Positions 23,031 through 32,137 of a DNA stretch of 37,919 nt are shown one piece after another. Made by a program: the position numbers and the translations under genes. Under the pieces are notes generated by a model, which was not told the DNA's origin, ran no database searches, and was given only the letters and a program-made list of their open reading frames with translations. This DNA comes from Desulfobacterales bacterium (GTDB lineage Bacteria; Desulfobacterota; Desulfobulbia; Desulfobulbales; BM004): contig JAAXQI010000216.1 of NCBI GenBank assembly GCA_012974315.1, forward strand, positions 1 through 37,919. Reading direction: 5' to 3'. Numbering within the stretch: the stretch's first letter is position 1; every line of letters starts with the position of its first letter.

Positions 23031-24167
23031 ATGTTAGGTTGGTTTAAAAAGAAAAAAACAACCGTGGAAGATACGATTCCCGGGCCCGATGCAATAGAGG
23101 GGGAAGGAGGGCAAAATGCTGAAATCAAAGAGACTTCTATTGGTATCCCATCAGAGTTTGACCCAAGTCAGGAAAACATAATCAGTAAAGCTGCTGAGTC
23201 TGAAGTGCAGGCAGAAAAGCAGGTCAACCAGAAAGGATTGTTCCAGCGTTTGCAGGAGAGTTTGAGTAAGACGCGGGATTCCCTGGTAAGCAGGGTCGAT
23301 GATCTGTTTCTTGGCAAGAAAGAGATTGATGCCCAGCTTTTGGATGAACTTGAAGAGATTTTAATAACAGCTGACCTCGGTGTTAATACAACCCTTGACC
23401 TGCTTGATGAAATCCGTTCCAGGGTGTCAAGACAGGAGCTTAAGGATTCCGGGGCATTAAAGTTGGCCCTGAAGGAGAGGATTCTGGCCTTCTTTGAAGG
23501 ATATGATGATGCAGGCATGAAAATGGTTGAAGAGGGACCTTTTGTCATCATGGTGGTTGGGGTAAACGGGGTGGGGAAGACAACTACAATTGGTAAAATA
23601 GCCAACAAGTTTGTGAATTCCGGTCAGAGTGTTCTGCTGGTGGCTGCAGATACTTTTCGGGCAGCAGCCATTGACCAGTTAAAGATATGGGGTGAACGAG
23701 TGGGTGTGGAGGTGGTGGCAAAAGAGCATGGTGCTGACCCCTCCTCTGTTATTTATGATGCGCTGGATTATGCGGCCTCCAAAAATTTTGATGTCATACT
23801 GGTTGATACTGCCGGCCGGCTGCATACAAAGGTAAACCTGATGGAGGAACTCAAAAAGATCAAGCGGGTGATCTCCAAAAAAATGGCTGGCGCCCCCCAT
23901 GAGATTATGCTTATTCTTGATGCAACTACTGGCCAGAACAGTATTTCCCAGGCCAAGCTTTTTAATGAGGCAGTTGGTCTTACAGGGTTGACCCTTACCA
24001 AGCTTGACGGTACGGCAAAGGGTGGGATTGTGGTGAATATTTCCCATGATTTTCAGATCCCGATCAGGTTTATTGGCATCGGTGAGCAACTTGAGGACCT
24101 GCGCGATTTTGATCCACGGGAATTTATCGAGGCACTCTTTGCAAATGGATCCGAAAAGCAGCTATAA
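23031..24167 (+). CDS. ftsY: Signal recognition particle receptor FtsY
   Basis: 378 residues. The first ~75 are an acidic, low-complexity A region. The helical N domain follows (~80-165), then the G domain with GVNGVGKTTTIGKI near 178, DTFRAAAIDQL near 207, DTAGRLH near 258 and TKLDGTAKGG near 322. It docks SRP-ribosome complexes at the inner membrane. ATG at 23031 follows GGAG with good spacing. The gene is 80 bp after ispH-ubiA and 49 bp before the TerB-DnaJ gene. Length and all GTPase motifs are normal. Confidence 0.97.
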   Translation: MLGWFKKKKTTVEDTIPGPDAIEGEGGQNAEIKETSIGIPSEFDPSQENIISKAAESEVQAEKQVNQKGLFQRLQESLSKTRDSLVSRVDDLFLGKKEIDAQLLDELEEILITADLGVNTTLDLLDEIRSRVSRQELKDSGALKLALKERILAFFEGYDDAGMKMVEEGPFVIMVVGVNGVGKTTTIGKIANKFVNSGQSVLLVAADTFRAAAIDQLKIWGERVGVEVVAKEHGADPSSVIYDALDYAASKNFDVILVDTAGRLHTKVNLMEELKKIKRVISKKMAGAPHEIMLILDATTGQNSISQAKLFNEAVGLTGLTLTKLDGTAKGGIVVNISHDFQIPIRFIGIGEQLEDLRDFDPREFIEALFANGSEKQL

Positions 24168-24216
24168 GGTGAAAACTTATCTTTTTAAAAACATAATTAC
24201 TGATAGCGAATAAAAA

Positions 24217-25056
24217 ATGGAATATCGACGACATGAACAGCCCGGTTGTGGTGGCTGCTTTCTGCTTATTCTTCTGCTGATTTTTATCACTGGTGGAGCT
24301 CCGTTGTTATTCGAGTTTCTCGGCCTGATAGTCTTTGGTGTTCTTTTTTTACTGTTCAGCGGTATAGCAGCCTTTTGGGCCTTCACTTATTATATGAAGC
24401 GCCAGGTAAGCGCCTATGAGAAGTCCCAAACAGAAACCCACAACACCTTCGTCTTTCTTCTGGTTAATATCCTGGTCAAGGTAGCACAGATTGACGGTAC
24501 GGTGACCAGGGATGAAGTTAAAACAATTCGACATTTTTTCCAGTACAACCTGCATTATTCGCAGAACCAGCTTTACTGGGTCAAAGAGTTGATCAAAGAG
24601 GCACTTGCCTCTACCGTAAGCATTGAGTCATTGTTGCAGGAATTCAGGCAGAAATTTGCCTATGAGCACCGGCTTATTTTGTTGGAGTTGATCTACCAGG
24701 TTTTGTATTCCAATGAAAAGGTGTTGGATTCAGAGCTGCAGCTGGTCAGGAATATTGGGGAATATCTTGGGATTTCCGCCTATGAGCAGAGAAGCACTGA
24801 AGCAAAATATAAAGCCGGGTACAGGGGAGGGGGTGCACCAGCTGGAGAAACTGTTGAGGATAAATATTATGCAATCCTTGGACTTTCCCCCGGGGCCGAT
24901 TTTTCTGAAATAAAGGGTGCCTACCGTAAGCTGAGTATGCAATATCATCCGGACAAGGTCGCCCACCTTGGAGAGGAGTTCAGGAAAGTTGGTGAAGAAA
25001 AAATGAAAGAGATCAATAATGCTTATGAATATCTGAAAAGAAAATTCGCTCAATAA
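24217..25056 (+). CDS. Membrane-anchored TerB-DnaJ protein (DjlA-like)
   Basis: 279 residues. A Cys/Gly-rich start (GCGGCFL) is followed by hydrophobic stretches (~11-30 and ~33-55) that make one hairpin or two membrane passes. Residues ~70-190 are a TerB-like helical domain (LVKVAQIDGTVTRDEVKTI). Residues ~212-279 are a J domain with the HPD motif in MQYHPDK near 247. This matches the DjlA layout: membrane anchor, TerB, J domain. It should stimulate DnaK at the inner membrane. It is 49 bp behind ftsY and its stop codon lies in a 10-bp direct repeat made by an adjacent small element. The target process is unknown. Confidence 0.9.
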   Translation: MEYRRHEQPGCGGCFLLILLLIFITGGAPLLFEFLGLIVFGVLFLLFSGIAAFWAFTYYMKRQVSAYEKSQTETHNTFVFLLVNILVKVAQIDGTVTRDEVKTIRHFFQYNLHYSQNQLYWVKELIKEALASTVSIESLLQEFRQKFAYEHRLILLELIYQVLYSNEKVLDSELQLVRNIGEYLGISAYEQRSTEAKYKAGYRGGGAPAGETVEDKYYAILGLSPGADFSEIKGAYRKLSMQYHPDKVAHLGEEFRKVGEEKMKEINNAYEYLKRKFAQ

Positions 25057-25164
25057 TTGATGGCGTCGCAAAAAACGCACTGTTCCTTGTATATCAAAAT
25101 TTTCGCTGTCTACGCTTAGCTGCTTAACCATCCCATGACTTTTTGCGATTCGGCCAATAATTGA
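25051..25164. mobile_element. MITE-like element with 10-bp target-site duplication
   Basis: The direct repeats CAATAATTGA at 25051-25060 and 25155-25164 flank a 94-bp insert. Its ends include TCGCAAAAA (25066-25074) and TTTTTGCGA (25140-25148), perfect inverted repeats. The left copy of the duplication contains the TAA stop of the TerB-DnaJ gene. Thus the element landed immediately after that gene without changing the protein. The inside (25100-25124) matches the repeat after hsp20. No ORF. Confidence 0.75.
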
Positions 25165-25259
25165 AAAAGAATGATCTGAGCACTTGGCATTGGAAAACAG
25201 CCGCGTTTTTGCTATTAAAGATGATAATTAGATAAATTTTAATTTTGTGTCATAGAATT

Positions 25260-25288
25260 TTGACCATAATACTTTGCTAAAATAAGAA
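25260..25288 (+). promoter_or_regulatory. Possible promoter of the aminotransferase
   Basis: TTGACC (25260-25265) with a 17-bp spacer and a poor -10 TAAGAA (25283-25288). The -35 is near consensus, but the -10 matches only three positions, so this is weak. Confidence 0.25.
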
Positions 25289-25304
25289 TCTATTGGAGAA
25301 AAAA

Positions 25305-26489
25305 ATGTCTATTTCAAAAAAGATGAATGAGTTTGCCCAAAGTTCGTCCTGGATTCGCAAGATGTTTGAAGAGGGAGCGAGGATGAAGGCAGAATTTGGT
25401 GCTGAAAATGTCTTTGATTTCAGCCTCGGAAACCCCGATCTGAGTCCTCCTCCCGAGTTCCAGAAAACACTTGTTGATCTTGCCCAAAAGGATATCCCCG
25501 GATCCCATGCCTATATGCCGAACGGGGGGTACCCTTTTGTCCGGGAAGCAGTGGCGGCAAGGATTTCTAAAGAACAGGGTGTAACCCTTTCCGCAGATGA
25601 AATGCTCATGACTTGCGGAGCTGCCGGAGGGCTTAATGTAACGTTGAAGGCTTTGCTTGACCCTGGAGATGAGGTCATTATCCTGACGCCTTTTTTTGTG
25701 GAGTATAAGTTCTATATCGACAACCATGGAGGTGTAAGCAAGGTAGTTTCTACAGACGATTCCTTTGATCTCGACCTGGGGGCAATTGAAGCGGCTATCA
25801 ACGAAAAAACCAAGGCTATCATCATTAACAGCCCCAATAATCCAACAGGACAGATTTATTCCCGTGAGTCCCTCGCTGAACTGGGGAAAGTTTTAACCAC
25901 GGCTTCACAGAAAAATAACAGCACCATCTTTCTTATCGCTGATGAGCCTTACCGCAAGATCGTCTTTGATAACAATGATGTGCCAAGTATCATGCAGGCT
26001 TATTCTAACAGCATAGTGGTCTCTTCCTATTCAAAGGATCTTTCCCTGCCGGGTGAAAGGATCGGTTATATAGCCCTGCATCCGGAAATTGATGAAAAGC
26101 TGCCACTGACCGGGGCGCTTACCCTGGCAAACCGCATTTTGGGATTTGTAAATGCTCCTGCTTTGATGCAGCGTGTTGTAGCTGAACTGCAGGGTGCTTC
26201 AGTAGACAACTCAATTTACACAAGACGGCGGGAAATATTTTGCAGGATTCTTGCAGATGCCGGTTATGAATTTATGCCACCCAAGGGTGCATTCTATGTC
26301 TTTCCAAAATCCCCGATTGCGGATGATGTTGAGTTTGTCAGCAGGCTGAAGGACCAGAAAATTCTTGCCGTACCCGGAAGGGGCTTTGGGGCACCTGGAT
26401 ATTTCAGACTTGCTTTCTGTGTTGATGACTCAGTCATTGAACGGTCAGCAGAAGGTTTCCGTAAAGCCATGGAAAATATTAAGGCGTAG
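25305..26489 (+). CDS. PLP-dependent aminotransferase, class I/II
   Basis: 394 residues from ATG 25305, chosen because GGAG lies at the right distance; the TTG at 25293 overlaps that site. Fold type I features: LGNPDLSPPP near residue 40, SPNNPTGQIYS near 180, DEPYRK near 217 and the PLP Lys in SYSKDLSLPGERIGY near 244. C-terminal FRLAFC contains the Arg that binds the substrate carboxylate. It probably transaminates an aspartate- or alanine-like amino acid; the substrate cannot be read off. It stands alone behind the small element, with a damaged glycosyltransferase downstream. Confidence 0.9.
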   Translation: MSISKKMNEFAQSSSWIRKMFEEGARMKAEFGAENVFDFSLGNPDLSPPPEFQKTLVDLAQKDIPGSHAYMPNGGYPFVREAVAARISKEQGVTLSADEMLMTCGAAGGLNVTLKALLDPGDEVIILTPFFVEYKFYIDNHGGVSKVVSTDDSFDLDLGAIEAAINEKTKAIIINSPNNPTGQIYSRESLAELGKVLTTASQKNNSTIFLIADEPYRKIVFDNNDVPSIMQAYSNSIVVSSYSKDLSLPGERIGYIALHPEIDEKLPLTGALTLANRILGFVNAPALMQRVVAELQGASVDNSIYTRRREIFCRILADAGYEFMPPKGAFYVFPKSPIADDVEFVSRLKDQKILAVPGRGFGAPGYFRLAFCVDDSVIERSAEGFRKAMENIKA

Positions 26490-26701
26490 TGGATGTTGTT
26501 CTTGATTGCCGAAAAGGGGACAGATTTGAAACTGCCCCGGAATGATGCAGGATGATGAAATTCTGGCCAAAGAAGATTTTCAGAAAATAGAGATTTCTCC
26601 ATCAGGGCTATGGTGAGACTGTTGGAAAATCAAGTGAAGCAGCCCACATGCAAGAAGCCAAATGACAGAGAATACTGATATGGGCGGTTGTAATCTTTGT
26701 C

Positions 26702-28143
26702 TTGGCTTTTTTGCTCCGTTTCCTTCATATCGCAGCAATTTATAAAAGCAGTCCTTTCTTTGGTGTTCTGCCCGGTGATCTTGGTGGTTATGATCGCTGG
26801 GCCAGCACGATTGTCGAGCAGGGATGGCTGGGGGCCTGGACTGCATTGCTGCTGGTTTTGCTGGGTAACAAGATTTTCAACCGGATGACAGGAATAGTGG
26901 CAGGGTTATTGTACGATTTTTATGCGCCGGCAGTTTATTTTGACGGTCTTCTTCTCAAGGTTACCCTGGATGCATTTCTTTTTACCCTGGCAATTTATTT
27001 GTTCCTTCATAAAGATTTAACAGAAGTTGGTTCGAGCCAATACTTTTCCGGCTTTTTTCTTGGCCTGACATGTCTTGTCAGGGCTAATTTCCTTCTCATT
27101 CTTCCCGTGGTTCTGCTGGCAGTGTTGGTGAACCAGAATGCAGTGTTCAGGAAACGTCTTGCCATGACAGTTTTCTTTCTGGCTGGAGTAGTGTCTGCAT
27201 TGGGACCTGTAGTTGCCAGGAACTACTATATAGGCAATGAACTGGTTCTGACAACAGCCCAGGCAGGGCAGAATTTTTATATCGGCCACAACCCTGATGC
27301 AAACGGCACCTATATCAAGTTGCCCTTTGTGCATCCTGATCCCTTGCATGAACAGGAGGATTTTAAAAAAGAAGCTGAAAGAGAAGCGGCAGAACGCTGA
27401 GTCCCCCGGAAGTTTCAAGGTACTGGTTTCAACAGTCTATTGAATATATGCAGGCAAATCCTTTTGCAGATATGAAACTTACAGGCAAGAAACTGTTGTT
27501 GTTTTTCAATAGCTATGAAGTGCCAGATAATCATAATTTTTATTTTCATCAGAAGTATTCAAATATTCTGCAGGTGCTGCCAATCAATTTTGGGCTGGTG
27601 GCACCCTTTTTCCTGCTGGGACTGCTTGGCATGCTGTATGCATGGAGAACAAGTACGGTTTTTCTTTTTTTTACCCAGGTAACCTATATCGCATCTGTCA
27701 TCATATTCTATGTTTTTTCCCGCTATAGAATGCCGGTCCTGCCACTTATCTGCCTGTCGGCAGGATATGGATTTTTCATGCTGCAGAAGCAGTTCCGCAT
27801 GGGGCAGTGGGAAAAACTCGCTGCAAGTTTTGTAATATTGGTGCTGGGATTTATGCTCGTTCACCAACAGATCATCAAGCCCTTTGATTTCAGCCATTCA
27901 TATACCGATGAGGGAGTAGCATATGAAATAAAGGATGATGAACAAGGGGCACTTGCAGCATATGTGCAGGCCCTGGAAATTGACCCGAAATATCTTCGTG
28001 CGCTTGATCGGTTGGGAAAATTGCAGATGCAACGTAAGGATTATAATGAGGCTCGCACAACCTACAGCAAGATTCTAGAAATTGCCCCTGATTCGGTGGA
28101 AGCGAAATACCAGCTCATGTGGCTCGAAAAAAAAGGCTTATAA
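26702..28143 (+). pseudogene. Damaged membrane glycosyltransferase (PMT/GT39-like) with C-terminal TPR
   Basis: The two frames 26702-27400 and 27397-28143 together look like one dolichyl-phosphate-mannose-type mannosyltransferase-like (ArnT/PMT) membrane protein with a C-terminal TPR pair (DEQGALAAYVQALEIDP... and KDYNEARTTYSKILEIAP). Three lesions are visible. First, no ATG begins the open frame; an ATG at 26662 is in another frame, one base off. Second, between GYDRWASTIVEQGWLG and AWTALLLVLLG (about 26830) the usual ~50-60-residue loop segment with FYQSPLYPYF is absent. Third, a one-base loss near 27396 separates AEREAAER from LSPPEVSRYWF. The substrate would be a lipid-linked sugar. Pseudogene, sequencing error or chimera cannot be separated here. 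Confidence 0.75.
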
Positions 28144-28177
28144 CTGTGTCAGGGGAGAACATCCGGAATTTGTAGTT

Positions 28178-29542
28178 TCAGCAACCAGTCTGCTTTGCGA
28201 TAAAATCGCAGAGTTCACAGGCCATTTCGTCTATAAGTTTTTCATCTTCACCTTCTATCATGACCCTGATGACCGGTTCAGTTCCGGATGGACGTATCAG
28301 GATGCGGCCTTTGGTGCCAAGGCTTTCTTCTATGGTTATAAGTTTCTTTGAGAATCCGGATATCTGGTCTAAAGCAATTTTCCGGGTGATGCGGACATTT
28401 TTGAGTACCTGGGGGAAAGGTTCCATTATCTGTGTGAGTTCTGAAAGGGGGCGTTCTTTTTTCTTCATGGCAACAAGGAGTTGCAGAGCGCCAAGTATGC
28501 CGTCGCCTGTCGTATTATGTTTGAGAAAAATGAGATGGCCTGACTGTTCTCCGCCAAAGTTATATTTGTTGCGCAGCATTTCCTCTACAACATAACGGTC
28601 ACCGACCTGGGTGCGGACAAGTTTTCCTCCCATGCGCTCCATGGCAACTTCCAGTCCCAGATTGCTCATCACGGTTGCTACTAGAGTGTTTTGTGCAAGT
28701 TTTTGCCGCCCAATCATTTCTTCTGCGCATATGGCCATTATTTGATCGCCATCAACAATTTTACCCTGCTCATCAGATACTATGAGCCGATCACCATCAC
28801 CATCCAGTGCGATGCCAAGGTCTGCTCCTTCATTGCGGACCATTTCTGCCATAACTTCGGGGTGCAGCGCTCCGCATTCATGGTTGATATTCTTGCCGTC
28901 CGGTTGTACCCCGATGCTGGTTACTTTGGCGCCCAGTTCCTCGAAAACATGGGGCGCTACGCCGTACGTGGCCCCATGGGCGCAGTCGAGCACAATATGA
29001 ATGCCATCCAGGGTGTAACGCTTGGGAAAGGTGTTTTTAAGAAAAACTATATAGCGGCCCTTGGCGTCATCAATTCGGGCAGCCTTGCCTACTTCTTCAG
29101 CAACGGGCCGCAGGGAGTCCATTTTTTTTGAGAAGATGAGATCCTCAATAATAGCTTCTTCTCCATCCGGGAGTTTAAAGCCGTCTTTTGAAAAGATTTT
29201 GATGCCATTGTCCTGAAAGGGATTATGCGATGCCGAAATTACTACCCCGGCATCGGCTCTCATGCCAGTAGTTATAAAGGCAATGCCGGGAGTCGGGAGA
29301 GGCCCCACCAGAAGAACATTAACACCCATGGAGCAAATTCCAGAGGCCAGGGCATTCTCAATCATATAACCTGACAGGCGTGTGTCCTTACCAATAACGA
29401 TCCTTGAGCTATGCTCACTGCCTGTTTTCTGCTGTTTTACCAGAAAGGCTATAGCCCTGCCGAGTTGCATGGCTATTTCAGTTGTCATGGGGTAGGTGTT
29501 GGCAACTCCCCTCACCCCGTCTGTTCCAAAAAGTTTTCTCAT
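28178..29542 (-). CDS. glmM: Phosphoglucosamine mutase GlmM
   Basis: 454 residues, full length. It starts MRKLFGTDGVRGVAN; the phospho-Ser is S105 in ISASHNP; the metal site DGDGDR lies near 243; and the phosphate loop RPSGTEPVIRVM is near 424. GlmM converts GlcN-6-P to GlcN-1-P, the step after GlmS, which lies in the same window. Its start overlaps the ybbR stop by four bases (ATGA), so it is translated with the upstream c-di-AMP genes. It is convergent with the damaged glycosyltransferase gene (34-bp gap). Confidence 0.97.
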   Translation of the reverse strand: MRKLFGTDGVRGVANTYPMTTEIAMQLGRAIAFLVKQQKTGSEHSSRIVIGKDTRLSGYMIENALASGICSMGVNVLLVGPLPTPGIAFITTGMRADAGVVISASHNPFQDNGIKIFSKDGFKLPDGEEAIIEDLIFSKKMDSLRPVAEEVGKAARIDDAKGRYIVFLKNTFPKRYTLDGIHIVLDCAHGATYGVAPHVFEELGAKVTSIGVQPDGKNINHECGALHPEVMAEMVRNEGADLGIALDGDGDRLIVSDEQGKIVDGDQIMAICAEEMIGRQKLAQNTLVATVMSNLGLEVAMERMGGKLVRTQVGDRYVVEEMLRNKYNFGGEQSGHLIFLKHNTTGDGILGALQLLVAMKKKERPLSELTQIMEPFPQVLKNVRITRKIALDQISGFSKKLITIEESLGTKGRILIRPSGTEPVIRVMIEGEDEKLIDEMACELCDFIAKQTGC

Positions 29543-30528
29543 TTCTTGATTTTCAGTTTTCTGGTCTCGTTAATTTCAAGAGTCACTGTATCTGGCGACA
29601 CTGAAAGAATTTTAACTTGTGGGGGGGCATCAACCTGAACTTTGAGTTTCAAAGTGCTGTTCTTCAGGGTTTCAGGGATAATTTTTGCCTGGAAAAGATT
29701 TTTTAATTCGCCTGGTTTCTGGATCATTCGTTGAGGGATTTCAGCAGTAATAGTGATAGTTGGAGGTTTGATCTGGTAAATGGTCTCTGTTTCTTTGCCG
29801 CCAGTATGGTCAAATTCCACAGGAATGTCTGAAAGTTTAACTTCCTTTTTCAGTTCAACTATATTTATTCTGACGCCCACAATCGGTTCGCCAATGAGAT
29901 CTGCGATCTCCGGCTGCAAGTCAAGTGGAACCTGTTTGACAGTGGACTGTTTCATGCCATTGATATCTATGGGGATGGTATTCAATATTTGAGCCTTTCC
30001 CAGAACAGCCTGGGGGCCGCTTATTTCCAGAGTCGGTGGGTCAGGGATTACTGAGCCCAGCATGTAATCCTTATCAACTTTACCGACAAGGATAGGCTTG
30101 ATAGACAATTCTTTCTGAATAAGTTGATCAAGTAAAAGAGTAAGAGTCGGAGGCTGGATTCGTAAAATGGACAAGCCGCGGGGAAGTTTAATGGAGTCAG
30201 GCTGATTCTGTTTAACTACTGTTCCCGGGGTTGCATCTGAAAGATCGATGGACCTGCTGATATGTTGTTCAGTCAAAGCCCGAATAAGGCTGCGTTGGCC
30301 GCTTATGGTTACTTCAAGCTGCTTTTTGAACTGGTTGGAAATAACCAGGTCACGTGGAAGATTGACAATTTCCACCGGTATGGTGACATTCATGTCCACC
30401 TTGTCCTCACCAACTACAAAATACCAGAGAAAAAGAGCGAAGAAGAAAGACAGGAGCATCAGGGCCCAGTTTTTCGGTCTTGGCACAGATGTAAGATTGT
30501 CAATTATTTGGCGAACCAGTTTTTCCAT
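29539..30528 (-). CDS. ybbR: YbbR/CdaR-type protein
   Basis: 329 residues. One membrane helix near 24-40 (MLLSFFFALFLWYFVV) is followed by about three to four YbbR repeats of beta-rich sequence (for example VDMNVTIPVEIVNLP, LSIKPILVGKVDKDY). In Firmicutes the homologue CdaR binds and regulates the cyclase CdaA from outside the membrane. The gene overlaps cdaA by 25 bp and glmM by 4 bp. This gives the three-gene order cdaA-cdaR-glmM. Here the repeats would lie in the periplasm. Confidence 0.88.
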   Translation of the reverse strand: MEKLVRQIIDNLTSVPRPKNWALMLLSFFFALFLWYFVVGEDKVDMNVTIPVEIVNLPRDLVISNQFKKQLEVTISGQRSLIRALTEQHISRSIDLSDATPGTVVKQNQPDSIKLPRGLSILRIQPPTLTLLLDQLIQKELSIKPILVGKVDKDYMLGSVIPDPPTLEISGPQAVLGKAQILNTIPIDINGMKQSTVKQVPLDLQPEIADLIGEPIVGVRINIVELKKEVKLSDIPVEFDHTGGKETETIYQIKPPTITITAEIPQRMIQKPGELKNLFQAKIIPETLKNSTLKLKVQVDAPPQVKILSVSPDTVTLEINETRKLKIKK

Positions 30529-31295
30529 AGTTGTGGCTGAGATTCCCGTGGTATAAATATTTCTTCAAGTTTATTCAGTAAAATCGTTTCATCTGAGATA
30601 GTCGTTATAGAACCGTGTTGGATCAGTGAAATTTCCTGGGTTTCCTCCGAGATAACCACTATAACAGCATCCGTTTCCTCAGAAAGTCCAATGGCAGCCC
30701 GATGCCTGGTGCCGTAACGTTTGTTGATATAGGGATTCTTGGTCAAAGGCAGGAGGCAGCCAGCAGTATGAATACGGTCGTTATGGATGATTACCCCGCC
30801 GTCATGGAGAGGTGAGGAGGGTAGAAAAAGGCTCACAAGCAGTTCCGTTGTGAGTCTGGCATCAATTCTGTGCCCGGATCCAACGTAATCTCTTAAACCG
30901 GTTTCCCTTTCAATGACGATGAGTCCGCCAATCCTGCGTCTGGAAAGGTAGCGTGCACTGGCTACAATAACCTGAATGGTGTTTTGCAAGGCATCGTCGT
31001 AGGTCTTGTAGAATGGTGTTTTGCCAACCTGGGTGAGTGCCCGCCTGATATCTCTTTGAAAAACGATAATTGTGATGAGGAAAATTGAACTCAAAAGGGT
31101 ACGGAGCAACCAATAGAGTGTGAGTAGTTCAAGTTCACGGGCCCCGAAATAAATAACGATAAGTACAGCGATGCCGATGAGCATCTGTACTGCTCTGGTT
31201 CCGCGTATGAGAAGAATGGTGCGGTAGATGATGAACGATACCAGCAGAATATCAACTATGTCCTGCCATCGTATAAATTGTATTACATCACCCAT
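30504..31295 (-). CDS. cdaA: Diadenylate cyclase CdaA (DAC domain)
   Basis: 263 residues. Three N-terminal membrane helices (~10-30, ~34-50, ~58-80) precede the DAC domain (~95-245). The nucleotide-binding motifs are LHDGGVIIHND near 160-170 (usually DGA; here the last residue is Gly) and GTRHRAAIGL near 193-202. CdaA makes c-di-AMP from two ATP at the inner membrane. Operon with ybbR and glmM. Upstream, a 260-bp AT-rich gap to the divergent nitroreductase holds the promoters. The RHR motif is intact, so activity is likely. Confidence 0.94.
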   Translation of the reverse strand: MGDVIQFIRWQDIVDILLVSFIIYRTILLIRGTRAVQMLIGIAVLIVIYFGARELELLTLYWLLRTLLSSIFLITIIVFQRDIRRALTQVGKTPFYKTYDDALQNTIQVIVASARYLSRRRIGGLIVIERETGLRDYVGSGHRIDARLTTELLVSLFLPSSPLHDGGVIIHNDRIHTAGCLLPLTKNPYINKRYGTRHRAAIGLSEETDAVIVVISEETQEISLIQHGSITTISDETILLNKLEEIFIPRESQPQLWKNWFAK

Positions 31296-31555
31296 AATAT
31301 TTTCACTGCATTGTTACGGCATGGCCAACAGGTTTAAAAGAAAACTTCGAAGTATTGAATAAATCCTCTGCAAAACAGGTATCTGTATTAATTAAAACAA
31401 CTTATTAGGCAATTTTACAAGGGAAGAAATTATTTTTTTAAAATAATTTGTGAAATTACGATAAACTATAAAAGTTCCTGTCTCTGATAGAATGTTTTCT
31501 AAGAATAAGCTTTGATTGCCTCAAGTTTGAAACAATATGCAGGGAGGATTAAATA

Positions 31556-32134
31556 ATGCTTTATGATCTGGTGCGTAAAACAAGGAGTTTCAGGCGCTTT
31601 CAGCAGGAGGAAGTAATTGATATGGAGATATTGAAGTCTTTTGTTGATCTGGCGCGCCTGGGAGGATCTGCAAGAAATGTTCAGCCGTTAAAATATATGT
31701 TGGTCAATGCACCTGTTTTTAATGCACAAATTTTCCCGCATCTGTTCTGGGCGGGGTATTTAAAGGACTGGCCAGGGCCGGAAGAAGGGGAAAGGCCCTC
31801 AGCATACATAATCTGTTTACTCGACACCAGTTTGAGCAATGAGGCAGAGTGTGACCTGGGCATTGCAACCCAGAACATATTACTTGGTGCTGCTGAAAAG
31901 GGATTGGGGGGCTGCCGCATAGCTTCATTTTCACCTGAGCTCAAAGATGTGCTTGCTGTTGAAGGGCATTTACGGATTCTTATGGTCTTAGCCTTGGGAA
32001 GGGCTGTGGAAAAGGTTTTTCTTGATAAACGTAAGCCGGAAGGAGACATAAAATATTGGCGTGATGCAGATCAGATCCACCATGTACCAAAACGATCTCT
32101 TGAAGAAATTATAGCTGGTGAGATTGCAGCTTAA
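31556..32134 (+). CDS. Nitroreductase-family flavoprotein
   Basis: 192 residues. The N-terminal RKTRSFRRFQQEEV (residues 6-19) binds the FMN phosphate; GGSARNVQPLKYMLV (~37-51) is the second FMN motif; LGIATQNILLGAAEKGLGGC (~101-120) is the dimer/FMN helix. ATG at 31556 has AGGGAGGA close upstream. Such enzymes reduce nitro compounds, quinones or unsaturated substrates with NAD(P)H; the physiological substrate is unknown. Its stop is three bases from the convergent recD stop. Confidence 0.9.
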   Translation: MLYDLVRKTRSFRRFQQEEVIDMEILKSFVDLARLGGSARNVQPLKYMLVNAPVFNAQIFPHLFWAGYLKDWPGPEEGERPSAYIICLLDTSLSNEAECDLGIATQNILLGAAEKGLGGCRIASFSPELKDVLAVEGHLRILMVLALGRAVEKVFLDKRKPEGDIKYWRDADQIHHVPKRSLEEIIAGEIAA

Positions 32135-32137
32135 TTA

